DNA of 19,813 nucleotides from the NCBI GenBank assembly GCA_947037905.1, contig CAMQUX010000005.1:1-19813 (forward strand), written 5' to 3'. Under the pieces are notes generated by a model. The model did not search any database. It was not told the DNA's origin and worked only from the letters and a program-made list of their open reading frames with translations. Position 1 is the stretch's first letter; every line of letters begins with the position of its first letter. Position numbers and translations under genes: made by a program. Source of the DNA: an uncultured Desulfovibrionaceae bacterium (GTDB lineage: Bacteria; Desulfobacterota; Desulfovibrionia; Desulfovibrionales; Desulfovibrionaceae). This document shows, one piece after another, positions 6,383-14,002 of this stretch.

Positions 6383-8338
6383 TTACTTAAAAAATTTATC
6401 TGTAATTTGTTTCGCAAAATTCTCTGGAGTAAATCCATAAAACTTAGCAAGTTCTTCAGCTGGCGCAGATGCACCAAAGGTATCGAGCCCTAAAACAAGA
6501 CCATCTATTCCTACATAACGATACCACATATCAGTTCTTCCTGCCTCTGCAGCTGCACGACGAGTAACATTTTTTGGTAAAACGCTTTCTTTGTAGTTTT
6601 CGTCTTGCCTATTAAAGAGAACCATAGAAGGCATACTTACAACACGCACTTTTTTTGGTGCGAGCAGTTTCGCTGTTTCAAGAGCAAGAGAGACTTCAGA
6701 GCCTGAGGCAATAAGAATAATATCTGCTGTTCCATCACAATCTTTAAGAACATATGCACCACGTTTAATGCCTTCCTGCATATTTTTTGTTTTTGCAAGC
6801 ACAGGCAAATTTTGACGAGTAAGCATGAGCGCCACAGGACTGTGTTCTTCTTTGAGCGCAAACTGTAGACAAAGAGCTGTTTCATTTGCATCAGCTGGGC
6901 GCATATCTATAAGATTAGGAATAAGTCTAAGGGAAGATATATGCTCAATTGGCTGATGCGTTGGTCCGTCCTCGCCCACATGAAAAGAATCGTGTGTGTA
7001 CACGTAGAGTACAGGCAGTTTTTGTAATGCAGACATGCGCATAGCGTTTTTGCAGTAATCGGAAAAAGTAAGGAAAGTTGCCCCAAAAGGGATAATTCCA
7101 CCATGTAGCGCAAGACCATTTAGGATAGTCGCCATAGGGAATTCACGAACTCCAAAGGTAAGGTTTCTATTAAGAGGATTTGTGGCAGAGAATTCGCCAA
7201 CAGTTTTTCTAAAATGTGCTGTTTGGTTTGATGGGTCAAGGTCTGCTGAGCCACCTAAAAGGTTTGGCAGTTGGTCGATTAGTTCGTTTAAGCATTTTCC
7301 CCATGCAGAGCGTGTTGCAATGGATTCATTTTCTGTAAATTCTGGAAAGCTCAGTTTTTTATCTTTTCTAGCCAAGCTGATACAGTCCCAAAAATCTTTG
7401 AACTGAGCATTTTTATCTTGGAAGTTTTTCTTCCAGTTTTTTGCATTTTCTGTAAGTTCTGCGTTACGTTTTTGGAACACGGTGTATATTTCTTCAGGCA
7501 CAAAGAAATCTTTATCTTTATCTAGTCCTAATTTTATTTTTGTGGCGCTTATTTCTTCTGCTGAAAGAGGCGCACCGTGCGTATTATGATCCCCTTCCAC
7601 AGTGGCTGCACCCTTTGCCATGGTTGTGTTACCAATAATAAGACTTGGGCGGCTTGTTTCTTCTTGTGATTTTTTTATAGCATCTTTAATAGCACTGTGG
7701 TCATGTCCGTCTATTTCAAGCACATGCCAGCCAAATCCTTCAAAAACTTGCTTATAGTTTGTTATATCACTTGATTTTACAGGTCCTGAGAGCTGTATTT
7801 TATTAGCATCATAAAAGGCTATAATTTTTCCAAGCTGCCAAAGTCCTGCAAGTGACGCAGACCCAAGAGCTACAGGTTCTTGTAAATCCCCATCAGATGT
7901 AAGTACATAGGTGTAGTGATCAATAACTGATTTGTCAGTTTTAGCACGTAAAAAACACTCAGCAACAGCCATGCCAACAGCCATACCGATACCTTGTCCT
8001 AAAGGACCACTTGTGGCATCAATACCTTTTGTTTCACCAAATTCAGGGTGTCCTGGTGTTATAGAATGGAGCTGGCGGAAATTTTTGAGCGCATCAAGAT
8101 TGATTGTACCATTTAGATGCAGAAGAGAATATAAAAGCATGGACTCATGCCCTGCGGCGAGCACAAAACGGTCACGATTTATCCACATATCGTCGTTTGG
8201 GTCAAAGCGTAAGAAGTCTTTATAAAGAACAGTTAAGAAATCGGCAGAAGACATAGCTCCACCTGGATGCCCTGAACGAGCTTTGGCAATTCCATCAACT
8301 ATTAAACCTTTAACAACATTCACAATTTTCTGTGTCAT
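6383..8338 (-). CDS. tkt: Transketolase
   Basis: The 651-residue thiamine-diphosphate enzyme moves two-carbon units between ketoses and aldoses in the non-oxidative pentose phosphate pathway. Motifs: SGHPGGAMS (22-30), AAGHESMLLY with the conserved His64, GPLGQG (111-116), the cofactor motif starting at DGDLQEP (149-155) and reaching Asn179, the catalytic region VREFPMA, and the sugar-binding DSFHVGEDGPTHQPIEH in the pyrimidine domain. The three domains and length (usually 650-670) are intact. A GGAG lies about 11 bases before the ATG. glpX follows closely; rpiB lies upstream across a 374-base repeat-like spacer. Confidence 0.97.
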   Translation of the reverse strand: MTQKIVNVVKGLIVDGIAKARSGHPGGAMSSADFLTVLYKDFLRFDPNDDMWINRDRFVLAAGHESMLLYSLLHLNGTINLDALKNFRQLHSITPGHPEFGETKGIDATSGPLGQGIGMAVGMAVAECFLRAKTDKSVIDHYTYVLTSDGDLQEPVALGSASLAGLWQLGKIIAFYDANKIQLSGPVKSSDITNYKQVFEGFGWHVLEIDGHDHSAIKDAIKKSQEETSRPSLIIGNTTMAKGAATVEGDHNTHGAPLSAEEISATKIKLGLDKDKDFFVPEEIYTVFQKRNAELTENAKNWKKNFQDKNAQFKDFWDCISLARKDKKLSFPEFTENESIATRSAWGKCLNELIDQLPNLLGGSADLDPSNQTAHFRKTVGEFSATNPLNRNLTFGVREFPMATILNGLALHGGIIPFGATFLTFSDYCKNAMRMSALQKLPVLYVYTHDSFHVGEDGPTHQPIEHISSLRLIPNLIDMRPADANETALCLQFALKEEHSPVALMLTRQNLPVLAKTKNMQEGIKRGAYVLKDCDGTADIILIASGSEVSLALETAKLLAPKKVRVVSMPSMVLFNRQDENYKESVLPKNVTRRAAAEAGRTDMWYRYVGIDGLVLGLDTFGASAPAEELAKFYGFTPENFAKQITDKFFK

Positions 8339-8712
8339 ACCATAAGCTCCAAGGAAAAATATTAGCTATTTTTTATTACAAGAAGATTGATTTTAGGTTT
8401 TTTAGAAAATTCTGCAAGTACTATTTTCGTTATTTTTAAATTTCCTTATTTTTGTTATTTTTAGTCTTAAATTTTGCTGTTTTAGAACTACTATTTTGAA
8501 TGATACTATTTTAAATACTACTCTACTAAATATTATTATATTGAATTTTTTAGCCCAAATTTCGCCCTATGCAATTTTTTTAGCTCCAAATTTTGCTCTA
8601 TCAAAATTTGCTTATTTTAAATGGTGCTATTTTCTAATTTTGCATCAAAATTTTTGTTATTTTTAAATTCTGTTATTTCAAATTTTACTACTTTAAAATC
8701 TTTTAAACTTTT
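8339..8712. other. T-rich quasi-repetitive spacer between rpiB and tkt
   Basis: No gene is supported. The plus strand is very T-rich and built from related short words: TACTATTTT(G/A)AA occurs twice with a 15-base period (8489-8518), and a roughly 30-base unit beginning TTTTTTAGC and containing CCAAATTT and CTAT occurs twice in tandem (about 8546-8605). The tkt promoter must lie here or transcription comes from rpiB. Confidence 0.5.
8489..8605. repeat. Degenerate short tandem repeats in the rpiB-tkt spacer
   Basis: Two imperfect tandem pairs are visible: a 15-base unit (8489-8503, 8504-8518) and a unit of about 30 bases (8546-8574, 8575-8605). The copies have diverged by a few substitutions. 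They look like slippage products in low-complexity DNA. Confidence 0.45.
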
Positions 8713-9144
8713 TTACGAAAAGAGAGCTAAGCGTTTACTGTGTCTTCCTGCTTCGAATTCGGTATTTAAAAAAGTTTTAGTAATATTTAAGGCCAGTTCG
8801 GTTCCAAGTACTCGTTCCCCAAGACAAAGAATATTTGCATTATTATGCTTGCGAGTAAGGCTAGCCATGAATTCGTTTGTACAAATTGCTGCAAATATAT
8901 CTGCATCTCTGTTTGCTGCCATGGACATTCCAATGCCTGTGCCGCAAACAAGTATACCTAAAGTATTTTGTGTGTCTTTTTTGAGCTCGAGCACAAGTTT
9001 TTTTGCATAGTCTGGGTAATCACAGCTATCTAAGTTATCTGTTCCTAAATCTTCTATGGTATAGTTTTCTTTTTTAAGCTCTGTTATAAGAAATTGTTTT
9101 AAGTGAAACCCACCGTGGTCTGAGGCGATAAGTATTTTTTTCAT
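8713..9144 (-). CDS. rpiB: Ribose-5-phosphate isomerase B
   Basis: The 143-residue cytosolic enzyme interconverts ribose 5-phosphate and ribulose 5-phosphate. The RpiB/LacAB signatures are complete: ASDHGG (7-12), CDYPDYA (41-47), VCGTGIGMSMAANR (66-79, catalytic Cys67), and RKHNNANILCLGER (98-111, His100). The length is normal. The start has a GAGGAAACGAG purine run upstream. It is oriented with tkt and glpX, and all three act in sugar-phosphate exchange, but the 374-base gap to tkt leaves co-transcription open. A short reading frame (9141-9254) overlaps its start codon. Confidence 0.95.
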   Translation of the reverse strand: MKKILIASDHGGFHLKQFLITELKKENYTIEDLGTDNLDSCDYPDYAKKLVLELKKDTQNTLGILVCGTGIGMSMAANRDADIFAAICTNEFMASLTRKHNNANILCLGERVLGTELALNITKTFLNTEFEAGRHSKRLALFS

Positions 9145-9254
9145 TTTTTTCTCGTTTCCTCTTTTTTATATTCTTTCTTCTTTTGCTTATATCTTACGCA
9201 CTCTGTGTTTTTCTCGTGCAATTCTGTGGCTATTTTATCCGCTGCACTTTTCAT
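9141..9254 (-). CDS. Possible 37-residue small ORF overlapping the rpiB start
   Basis: An ATG-initiated frame upstream of rpiB ends in TGA that overlaps the rpiB ATG (ATGA arrangement). The product would be very basic and lysine-rich with no hydrophobic segment. The ribosome binding site is weak (GGA about 5 bases before the ATG). Nothing about it is recognisable. The lysine and glutamate bias fits chance translation of A-rich leader sequence, so the coding call is weak; its value would be as a coupled leader for rpiB. Confidence 0.15.
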   Translation of the reverse strand: MKSAADKIATELHEKNTECVRYKQKKKEYKKEETRKK

Positions 9255-9446
9255 ATTTTCCGTTTTGTGTTTCTCTCATATAGTATGCGTTTTTATGTGT
9301 TTTGTGAGCTGTAATTTATAGATTCTGTTTTCTCTCACGCAATTTTAAATTAGCTATGTATCTATTATATGCATATAATATTTTTCCTTCAGTCTATTCT
9401 ATTTTAGAAGGAGTAATTAAAATCTGAATGAATGGTACAAAATATA
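9145..9446. other. Spacer between the LolB-like gene and rpiB
   Basis: Apart from the doubtful small ORF at 9141-9254, the stretch has no gene. An inverted repeat GTACAAAA (9435-9442) / TTTTGTAC (9465-9472) spans the stop codon of the LolB-like gene. The minus strand here is purine-rich. A promoter for rpiB is expected but no clear one was found. Confidence 0.4.
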
Positions 9447-10430
9447 TTAAAATATAAACTGAATTTTTGTACTTTCAGGGAGTTTCAATTCGAGCTCTTT
9501 TCTTGTCCAGAGTTCTTTTTTTCTTTCACGTTTTGAGATTTGTAATGTAACATTTTGTTTTTTTTCAGGGAAACTTGCTTCTATTACACGTGGGTTATTT
9601 TGGTCATATTTTTTTACATATAATATCCAAACCGTATCGTCTATTTTTCCACTTAGAGCAGTAATTTTTCCTTTTGCGTTTATGTCTACATATTGTAATC
9701 CGTAGGCTGAGTTTATTTCATCAAAAAAGAAGCGTATATAAGTATCATATTTTTCTGCGTGTTGATATTTTTTTGGTATGAGATCTTCCCAGTTATTGAA
9801 AAATATTTGAGCAATTTCTTCGAAGGAAAACGGAAAAGGGAACCCTATTTTCTGTATAAGAAATTCATCATTTAAGCCTCTTGTGGCTTGTTTTTTTTGT
9901 GGATAATAGAGTAAGAAATAAGGATTTTTTATTTCTGCCATGAGCAAGGTTTTTCCAAATCCTGCTGAAACAGAAAATCTGCTTATGAGCGGGTTTTTTT
10001 CATCTGAGTCATCATCTATAATATTCTTATTCGAGAAATTTTCGCCGCTTGCATTCCCTTTTAAGGCTTTTTTATTATAGGCTTTTTTCTGTTCAGCGGT
10101 ACTAGGTGCGTTTCCCCAAAAGGAAAAAGATGTTCTGTTGGCTTTTCTTTCTCCCTTTTCTTGGTACGAAAAGAGCAGAGAACCAGAAAGGGAATAGGCT
10201 TTAAGTGGCGGATTTATAGTTTGACTATCACGAAAGTTGACCCAAACAGGGACAATTTCTATAGGTGTCTGCCAAATTAGGCTGGGGCTAGCACCTTTTA
10301 TACTACAAGAGCTTGCGGCAAAACAAAAAACTAAGACTAAGAGAATAGTTTTTATACTATAGTTTTTTGAGCTTTTGCTCCAATTGTGTTTTGTTTTCAG
10401 GTTTTTGTTCCAATGCTTTTTTGTAGCCAT
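9447..10430 (-). CDS. LolB-like outer-membrane lipoprotein
   Basis: From the ATG at 10428-10430 the product has 327 residues, with a basic N-terminus, a hydrophobic run ILLVLVFCFAASSC and lipobox ending in Cys42. That gives an unusually long n-region, and this ATG has no good ribosome binding site and overlaps the TPR gene by 74 bases. The signal-peptide-like part begins only at residue 26, right after the TPR stop, where the codon is ATA. The true start is unsettled. The body (LKAYSLSGSLLF, SVSAGFGKTLLMAEI, YFLLYYPQKK, FPFPFSFEEIAQIFFNNW, late GLQYVDINAKGKITALSG) follows the LolB-type pattern of a beta barrel half that helps insert lipoproteins in the outer membrane. It is longer than E. coli LolB (about 200), partly from an Asn/Lys/Ser-rich insert near 125-155. 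The LolB call is an inference from pattern. Confidence 0.55.
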   Translation of the reverse strand: MATKKHWNKNLKTKHNWSKSSKNYSIKTILLVLVFCFAASSCSIKGASPSLIWQTPIEIVPVWVNFRDSQTINPPLKAYSLSGSLLFSYQEKGERKANRTSFSFWGNAPSTAEQKKAYNKKALKGNASGENFSNKNIIDDDSDEKNPLISRFSVSAGFGKTLLMAEIKNPYFLLYYPQKKQATRGLNDEFLIQKIGFPFPFSFEEIAQIFFNNWEDLIPKKYQHAEKYDTYIRFFFDEINSAYGLQYVDINAKGKITALSGKIDDTVWILYVKKYDQNNPRVIEASFPEKKQNVTLQISKRERKKELWTRKELELKLPESTKIQFIF

Positions 10431-12093
10431 CACGAGCTTTTGTTTTATTACCAAGAGCATTGTAAATATCTCCATAATGTTCCCAAATGAGTGAAATTTG
10501 ATTAATAGTTATTGCTTGTTCAATATAATATGCCGCTTTTTTATAGTTTCTTTTTTTATAATAAAGCCAAGCGAGCGAGTCTAAAATATGCCCATCACGA
10601 GGCTCTATAGTAAATGCTTTTTTTAAAAGCTCCTCTGCTCGAGCTAAATTTGTTTCTTTTTCTATAAGAGAATAACCAACAAAATTGAGCGCACTTGCAT
10701 GGTTAGGATTTTGTTTTATAACAGATTCCATAAAGCTAAGAGCCTTATCTTTTTTACCTTGTAAGCTTGCATTTACCCCACGAGTATACGTAATCATCGT
10801 GTTTCGTGGGAACATTTCTTCTGCTTTATTGAGTGTTTCTTCTGCTTGAGTAAACGCTCCAGAATCTACATGTACCCCAGAAAGAGCTAACCAAAATCGT
10901 GCATCAAGCGGGTAGCGTTCTATACCTTCTTGTGCGAGTTTGAGCGCTATTTTATATTTCTTATTAATAGAGCTTAGTTTTATTTGTAATATGAGGGTTT
11001 GCTTATAAAAAGGAGATGTGCCTTTTATGTTATTTAAATAACTGAGAGTTTTGTCTATATTTTGAGTTTTATCATATACTAATATAGCCTTATAAAACCA
11101 ATAGTGATCACTAACAGGTTTTATATTTTCAATAAGATCAAGTGTTGCTTCTGCTTGAGGATAATGTTTTCTCTTCATAAAAAGCTCTAAACTTTCTACA
11201 AGTAAACCTACTTCTTCTTTTTTATCAACTAGAAGAGTGAGCGCTTTTTGTGGATTGCCAAGTGCTATATTGAGCTCAACAATTTTAAGCATAACAATAT
11301 TTTGTGATTGTTGGTCGTATATTTGCTGATAAACTTTTTCAGCCTCTACTAAATTATCCATTTGCTCATACTGATACGCAAGCTCTACAAGTGCTTCTAG
11401 GTAATCTGGAGCTTCTTCAGTTATTGATTTTAGCAGAAAAATTGCATCATTATTGAGATCTAAACGAGCATTTGCCTGTGCAATATAGAGTTTTATAGGC
11501 AGTGACACTTCATCTTCAGGCACTTGAGAAAAAGCATCGAGCGCATCTGCGAAACGCTGTGTGCTCATATACAGCTCACCTAATCGTAGCCAAGCAAGTT
11601 TGTCAAATGGTGCTATAGTTAAATAATCTGTAAAAACAGTAATAGCTTCATCCACACGACTTTCAGTGAGGTATGAATTTGCAAGGGAGTAGTGTAATTG
11701 ATTAAACCTAGGATGTTTGCTTAATCCCTCTAGTAAGATAGAACGAGCCTTATCTATTTGTATTGGGTTCCAGTAGATATTTGCTTTTTCAATAAAGAGT
11801 TCAGGCTTTGAAATTTCAGCAAGAGCTTTATCTGCTGCCACAACTGCTTTTTCTTGCAGGGCGAGTATTTCTTTTGATGGTTCTGGGGCAAAGTCTGCTA
11901 TGTTAAATTTTTGCAGCTCTTTTAAACTACTTAGGAGTAATAAATAATTATATGTAAGTGTATCTTCTTTGTATTCTTTTTTTGTAGCTATATTTTCTGT
12001 AGGCTTAACAGTATCTTGTTTTGAGAAAACACACGCGGAGAGAGTCGGTATTAGAAGTACTCCTAAAAGGAGAGAGAGATAAGACTTTCTCAT
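10357..12093 (-). CDS. Tetratricopeptide-repeat lipoprotein
   Basis: The 578-residue protein starts with a lipoprotein signal (LSAC, Cys21) and then carries an array of helical TPR units from about residue 90 to the end. Canonical units are clear in the C-terminal part (for example ARFWLALSGVHVDSGAFTQAEETLNKAEEMFP near 400-430, NHASALNFVGYSLIEKETNLARAEELLKKAF near 470-500, and a final unit EHYGDIYNALGNKTKARDGYKKALEQKPE). A run of weaker repeats fills 110-380. The ribosome binding site AGGA precedes the ATG by 8 bases. It should be an envelope-anchored scaffold for protein contacts; partners are unknown. It follows the HD-like gene by 9 bases and overlaps the LolB-like gene, so all belong to one transcript. 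It ends with a short charged coil (LEQKLKKL). Confidence 0.85.
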   Translation of the reverse strand: MRKSYLSLLLGVLLIPTLSACVFSKQDTVKPTENIATKKEYKEDTLTYNYLLLLSSLKELQKFNIADFAPEPSKEILALQEKAVVAADKALAEISKPELFIEKANIYWNPIQIDKARSILLEGLSKHPRFNQLHYSLANSYLTESRVDEAITVFTDYLTIAPFDKLAWLRLGELYMSTQRFADALDAFSQVPEDEVSLPIKLYIAQANARLDLNNDAIFLLKSITEEAPDYLEALVELAYQYEQMDNLVEAEKVYQQIYDQQSQNIVMLKIVELNIALGNPQKALTLLVDKKEEVGLLVESLELFMKRKHYPQAEATLDLIENIKPVSDHYWFYKAILVYDKTQNIDKTLSYLNNIKGTSPFYKQTLILQIKLSSINKKYKIALKLAQEGIERYPLDARFWLALSGVHVDSGAFTQAEETLNKAEEMFPRNTMITYTRGVNASLQGKKDKALSFMESVIKQNPNHASALNFVGYSLIEKETNLARAEELLKKAFTIEPRDGHILDSLAWLYYKKRNYKKAAYYIEQAITINQISLIWEHYGDIYNALGNKTKARDGYKKALEQKPENKTQLEQKLKKL

Positions 12094-12102
12094 GTTTTTT
12101 TC

Positions 12103-12855
12103 CTATAAAATAGCTTTGTTGTTATTGATGTAATTTTCCATCCAAGCAAGTATGTTTTGAGCAGAACTTAAACCTATTGCAAGTATCTCTGGCCCATATT
12201 TTTTGCCCGTTTCACTTAGAAAAATGTTTTCTTTTTGAAAAGTTTTTTCTATAAGCGCTGGAAGTTTATTGTAAAAATCTACTATAGTAAGCTCTTCATA
12301 CGCAAAATGTTCCCATAGTAGTGTTGCTACTGTATCGGCACCATAGCGGAAAAGGTTTGCATCATACAGACAATATGTAATAATTTTTTCATCTTCGTCA
12401 AGATTTTTACGCATTTCTAAATTACTTTGTGCTTCTAAAACACGCAGAATAGTTCTCTCATCGGTCATTTCTGCTAGTCTATTTAAAATTTCTTTTACAC
12501 TATCACTGTTGCAGTCTTTTTTGGGATCGTAGATATTATACAGAAGCCCTGCTATTTCTCCGAGAAAAATGAGCTTATTTTTCTTTTCAAAGCTTTCATC
12601 TTCTGCTTCATGCAGAATAAGACTTGCTGTGTCTAAGCTTACGTTTTTTGAATGTAAAATACCATATCTATAGTCATCATATAAGAAAGCTATTGTTTCA
12701 CTTTGTAAGCCAAGCACCGTTTTATCATTAAAAAATACATCTTTTGCAACGGCAAGTTCAGAGTCGTTTTCTTGATAGAATTTTGCTTTTGCAAGTTCTT
12801 TTACAATACGTTCGGTTTCTTGTTTTATAAGCAGAAGTTCATTATTCATTTTCAT
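12103..12855 (-). CDS. Degenerate HD-domain-like protein, function unknown
   Basis: The 250-residue, soluble, mostly helical protein has the layout of an HD phosphohydrolase but lacks most ligands. The first helix motif HSKNVSLDTASLIL (68-81) keeps its His. The place of the His-Asp doublet reads LLYNIYD (Tyr106-Asn107); the later His position is Gln143 by my alignment; and the late Asp region reads LYDANLFRYGAD (163-174), keeping Asp165. Catalysis is therefore unlikely, and a binding or regulatory role (as in HDOD proteins) is possible. This alignment is by eye. The start overlaps the rpoH stop: two ATGs (12853-12855 and 12847-12849) give overlaps of 14 or 8 bases, so translation is coupled to the sigma factor. 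No membrane segment or signal is present. Confidence 0.6.
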   Translation of the reverse strand: MKMNNELLLIKQETERIVKELAKAKFYQENDSELAVAKDVFFNDKTVLGLQSETIAFLYDDYRYGILHSKNVSLDTASLILHEAEDESFEKKNKLIFLGEIAGLLYNIYDPKKDCNSDSVKEILNRLAEMTDERTILRVLEAQSNLEMRKNLDEDEKIITYCLYDANLFRYGADTVATLLWEHFAYEELTIVDFYNKLPALIEKTFQKENIFLSETGKKYGPEILAIGLSSAQNILAWMENYINNNKAIL

Positions 12856-13795
12856 TGTTTTCTATCCAATCAACTGAGAAATCTTTAATATTTTTAGTAA
12901 GGTAGCCACGTAATTTTTCTAACAATCTTTGCTCTATTTGTCTAACACGCTCTCTGGTGATATTATATTTTTCACCAATATCACGCAGTGTCATGGGGGA
13001 ATCTGAAAGGAGTCTTTCTTGCAGAATCATTTTTTCTTTATCTGAGAGCATGGGCTCGTATTTTTTTAGATTTTCGAGCAAAATTTGTGATATTTCATTT
13101 TCTGCCAGTTGTTTTTCTATCCCTGGGCTAAGGCTTGGGAGCATTTCCATTCGAGAAGAATCAGTATCATCATGAATGGGAACATTAAGGGACGCATCAC
13201 CTGCTGCAAGTCTTTGATCCATTTCATCAATATCTTGTAGGCTCACGTTTAAGTTTTCAGAGAGCACTTCAGAGGAGGTGTCAAACCCAAGTGTTTGCAG
13301 CCTTTGGCGTTCTTTATTGAGATTATAAAATAATTTTCTTTGTGCCTGTGTTGTTCCAAGCTTTACAAGTCTCCAGTTATCCATAATATATTTAAGGATA
13401 TATGCTTTCACCCAAAATGCTGAGTAGTAGGAGAATTTGATACCTTTTTCTGGGTCAAATTTTTGCAGTGCTTTTATAAGCCCAATATTTCCCTCTTGTA
13501 TGAGATCAAGAGTATTTTGCATCCAGCGTCTTTGAAAGCTCATGGCTATTTTTACCACAAGTCGTAAGTGCGAGGATATGAGCTGGAAGGCTGCTTTTTC
13601 ATCGCCATGGTCTCGAAATTGTCTGGCAAGTGAAAGCTCTTCTTCTGGTTGCAGAAGAGGAAAATGTGCAATTTCACGTAAATATGCATTGAGCGAATCG
13701 CCAACGGCAAGGTTCATAGACATACGAACGGCGGGTGTTTTGACTTCAGCTTCTATTTCTTCTATTGAATCTATGGTGTTATTTTTATTAGTCAT
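12842..13795 (-). CDS. rpoH: RNA polymerase sigma-32 (heat-shock) factor, RpoH family
   Basis: The 317-residue protein has the order of a group-3 sigma factor. Region 1.2 is DSLNAYLREIAHFPLLQPEEE (33-53). Region 2 holds the core-binding motif DLIQEGNIGLIKAL (97-110) and FSYYSAFWVKAYILKYI (121-137). The RpoH box QRKLFYNL (152-159) separates RpoH from RpoS and RpoD. Region 4.2 has the helix-turn-helix MTLRDIGEKYNITRERVRQIEQ (268-289). It directs polymerase to heat-shock promoters for chaperones and proteases. The ATG at 13793-13795 has a poor ribosome binding site, as common where RpoH translation is controlled; no thermosensor hairpin was resolved. It heads an operon with a coupled HD-like gene and two lipoprotein genes, and diverges from metH. 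Confidence 0.93.
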   Translation of the reverse strand: MTNKNNTIDSIEEIEAEVKTPAVRMSMNLAVGDSLNAYLREIAHFPLLQPEEELSLARQFRDHGDEKAAFQLISSHLRLVVKIAMSFQRRWMQNTLDLIQEGNIGLIKALQKFDPEKGIKFSYYSAFWVKAYILKYIMDNWRLVKLGTTQAQRKLFYNLNKERQRLQTLGFDTSSEVLSENLNVSLQDIDEMDQRLAAGDASLNVPIHDDTDSSRMEMLPSLSPGIEKQLAENEISQILLENLKKYEPMLSDKEKMILQERLLSDSPMTLRDIGEKYNITRERVRQIEQRLLEKLRGYLTKNIKDFSVDWIENNENE

Positions 13796-14002
13796 ATGTT
13801 TGTATCTGCTATCTTATATTTGTTTATTTTGCTAAATACGAATCTATAGTATTTTTTTAACCTTAATCGTAACTTTTTAAAAAGAAAAGTATTTTTTTGC
13901 TATATAGTTTTATTTGTTCTTTTTAAAAAAATTAGATAAGCTAGTAAAAGAACTTAAGCTAAAATTTTATTTTAAATAAATTAATATAGAAAAGAGGGTT
14001 GT
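13796..14002. promoter_or_regulatory. Divergent promoter region between rpoH and metH
   Basis: These 207 bases must serve both genes. The minus strand carries TTACGA and CTATAG 17 bases apart, a weak sigma-70-like pair for rpoH. The plus strand has a TATATAG around 13902-13908 without a good -35 partner. The word CTTTTTAAAAA occurs twice, near 13875 and 13919. metH has a GAGGG ribosome binding site. No SAM or cobalamin riboswitch was seen. Confidence 0.35.

Noticed and set aside
12842..13795. Annotation as a housekeeping (RpoD) or stationary-phase (RpoS) sigma factor
   Set aside because: The QRKLFYNL box, the 317-residue length and the absence of a long region 1.1 point to RpoH.
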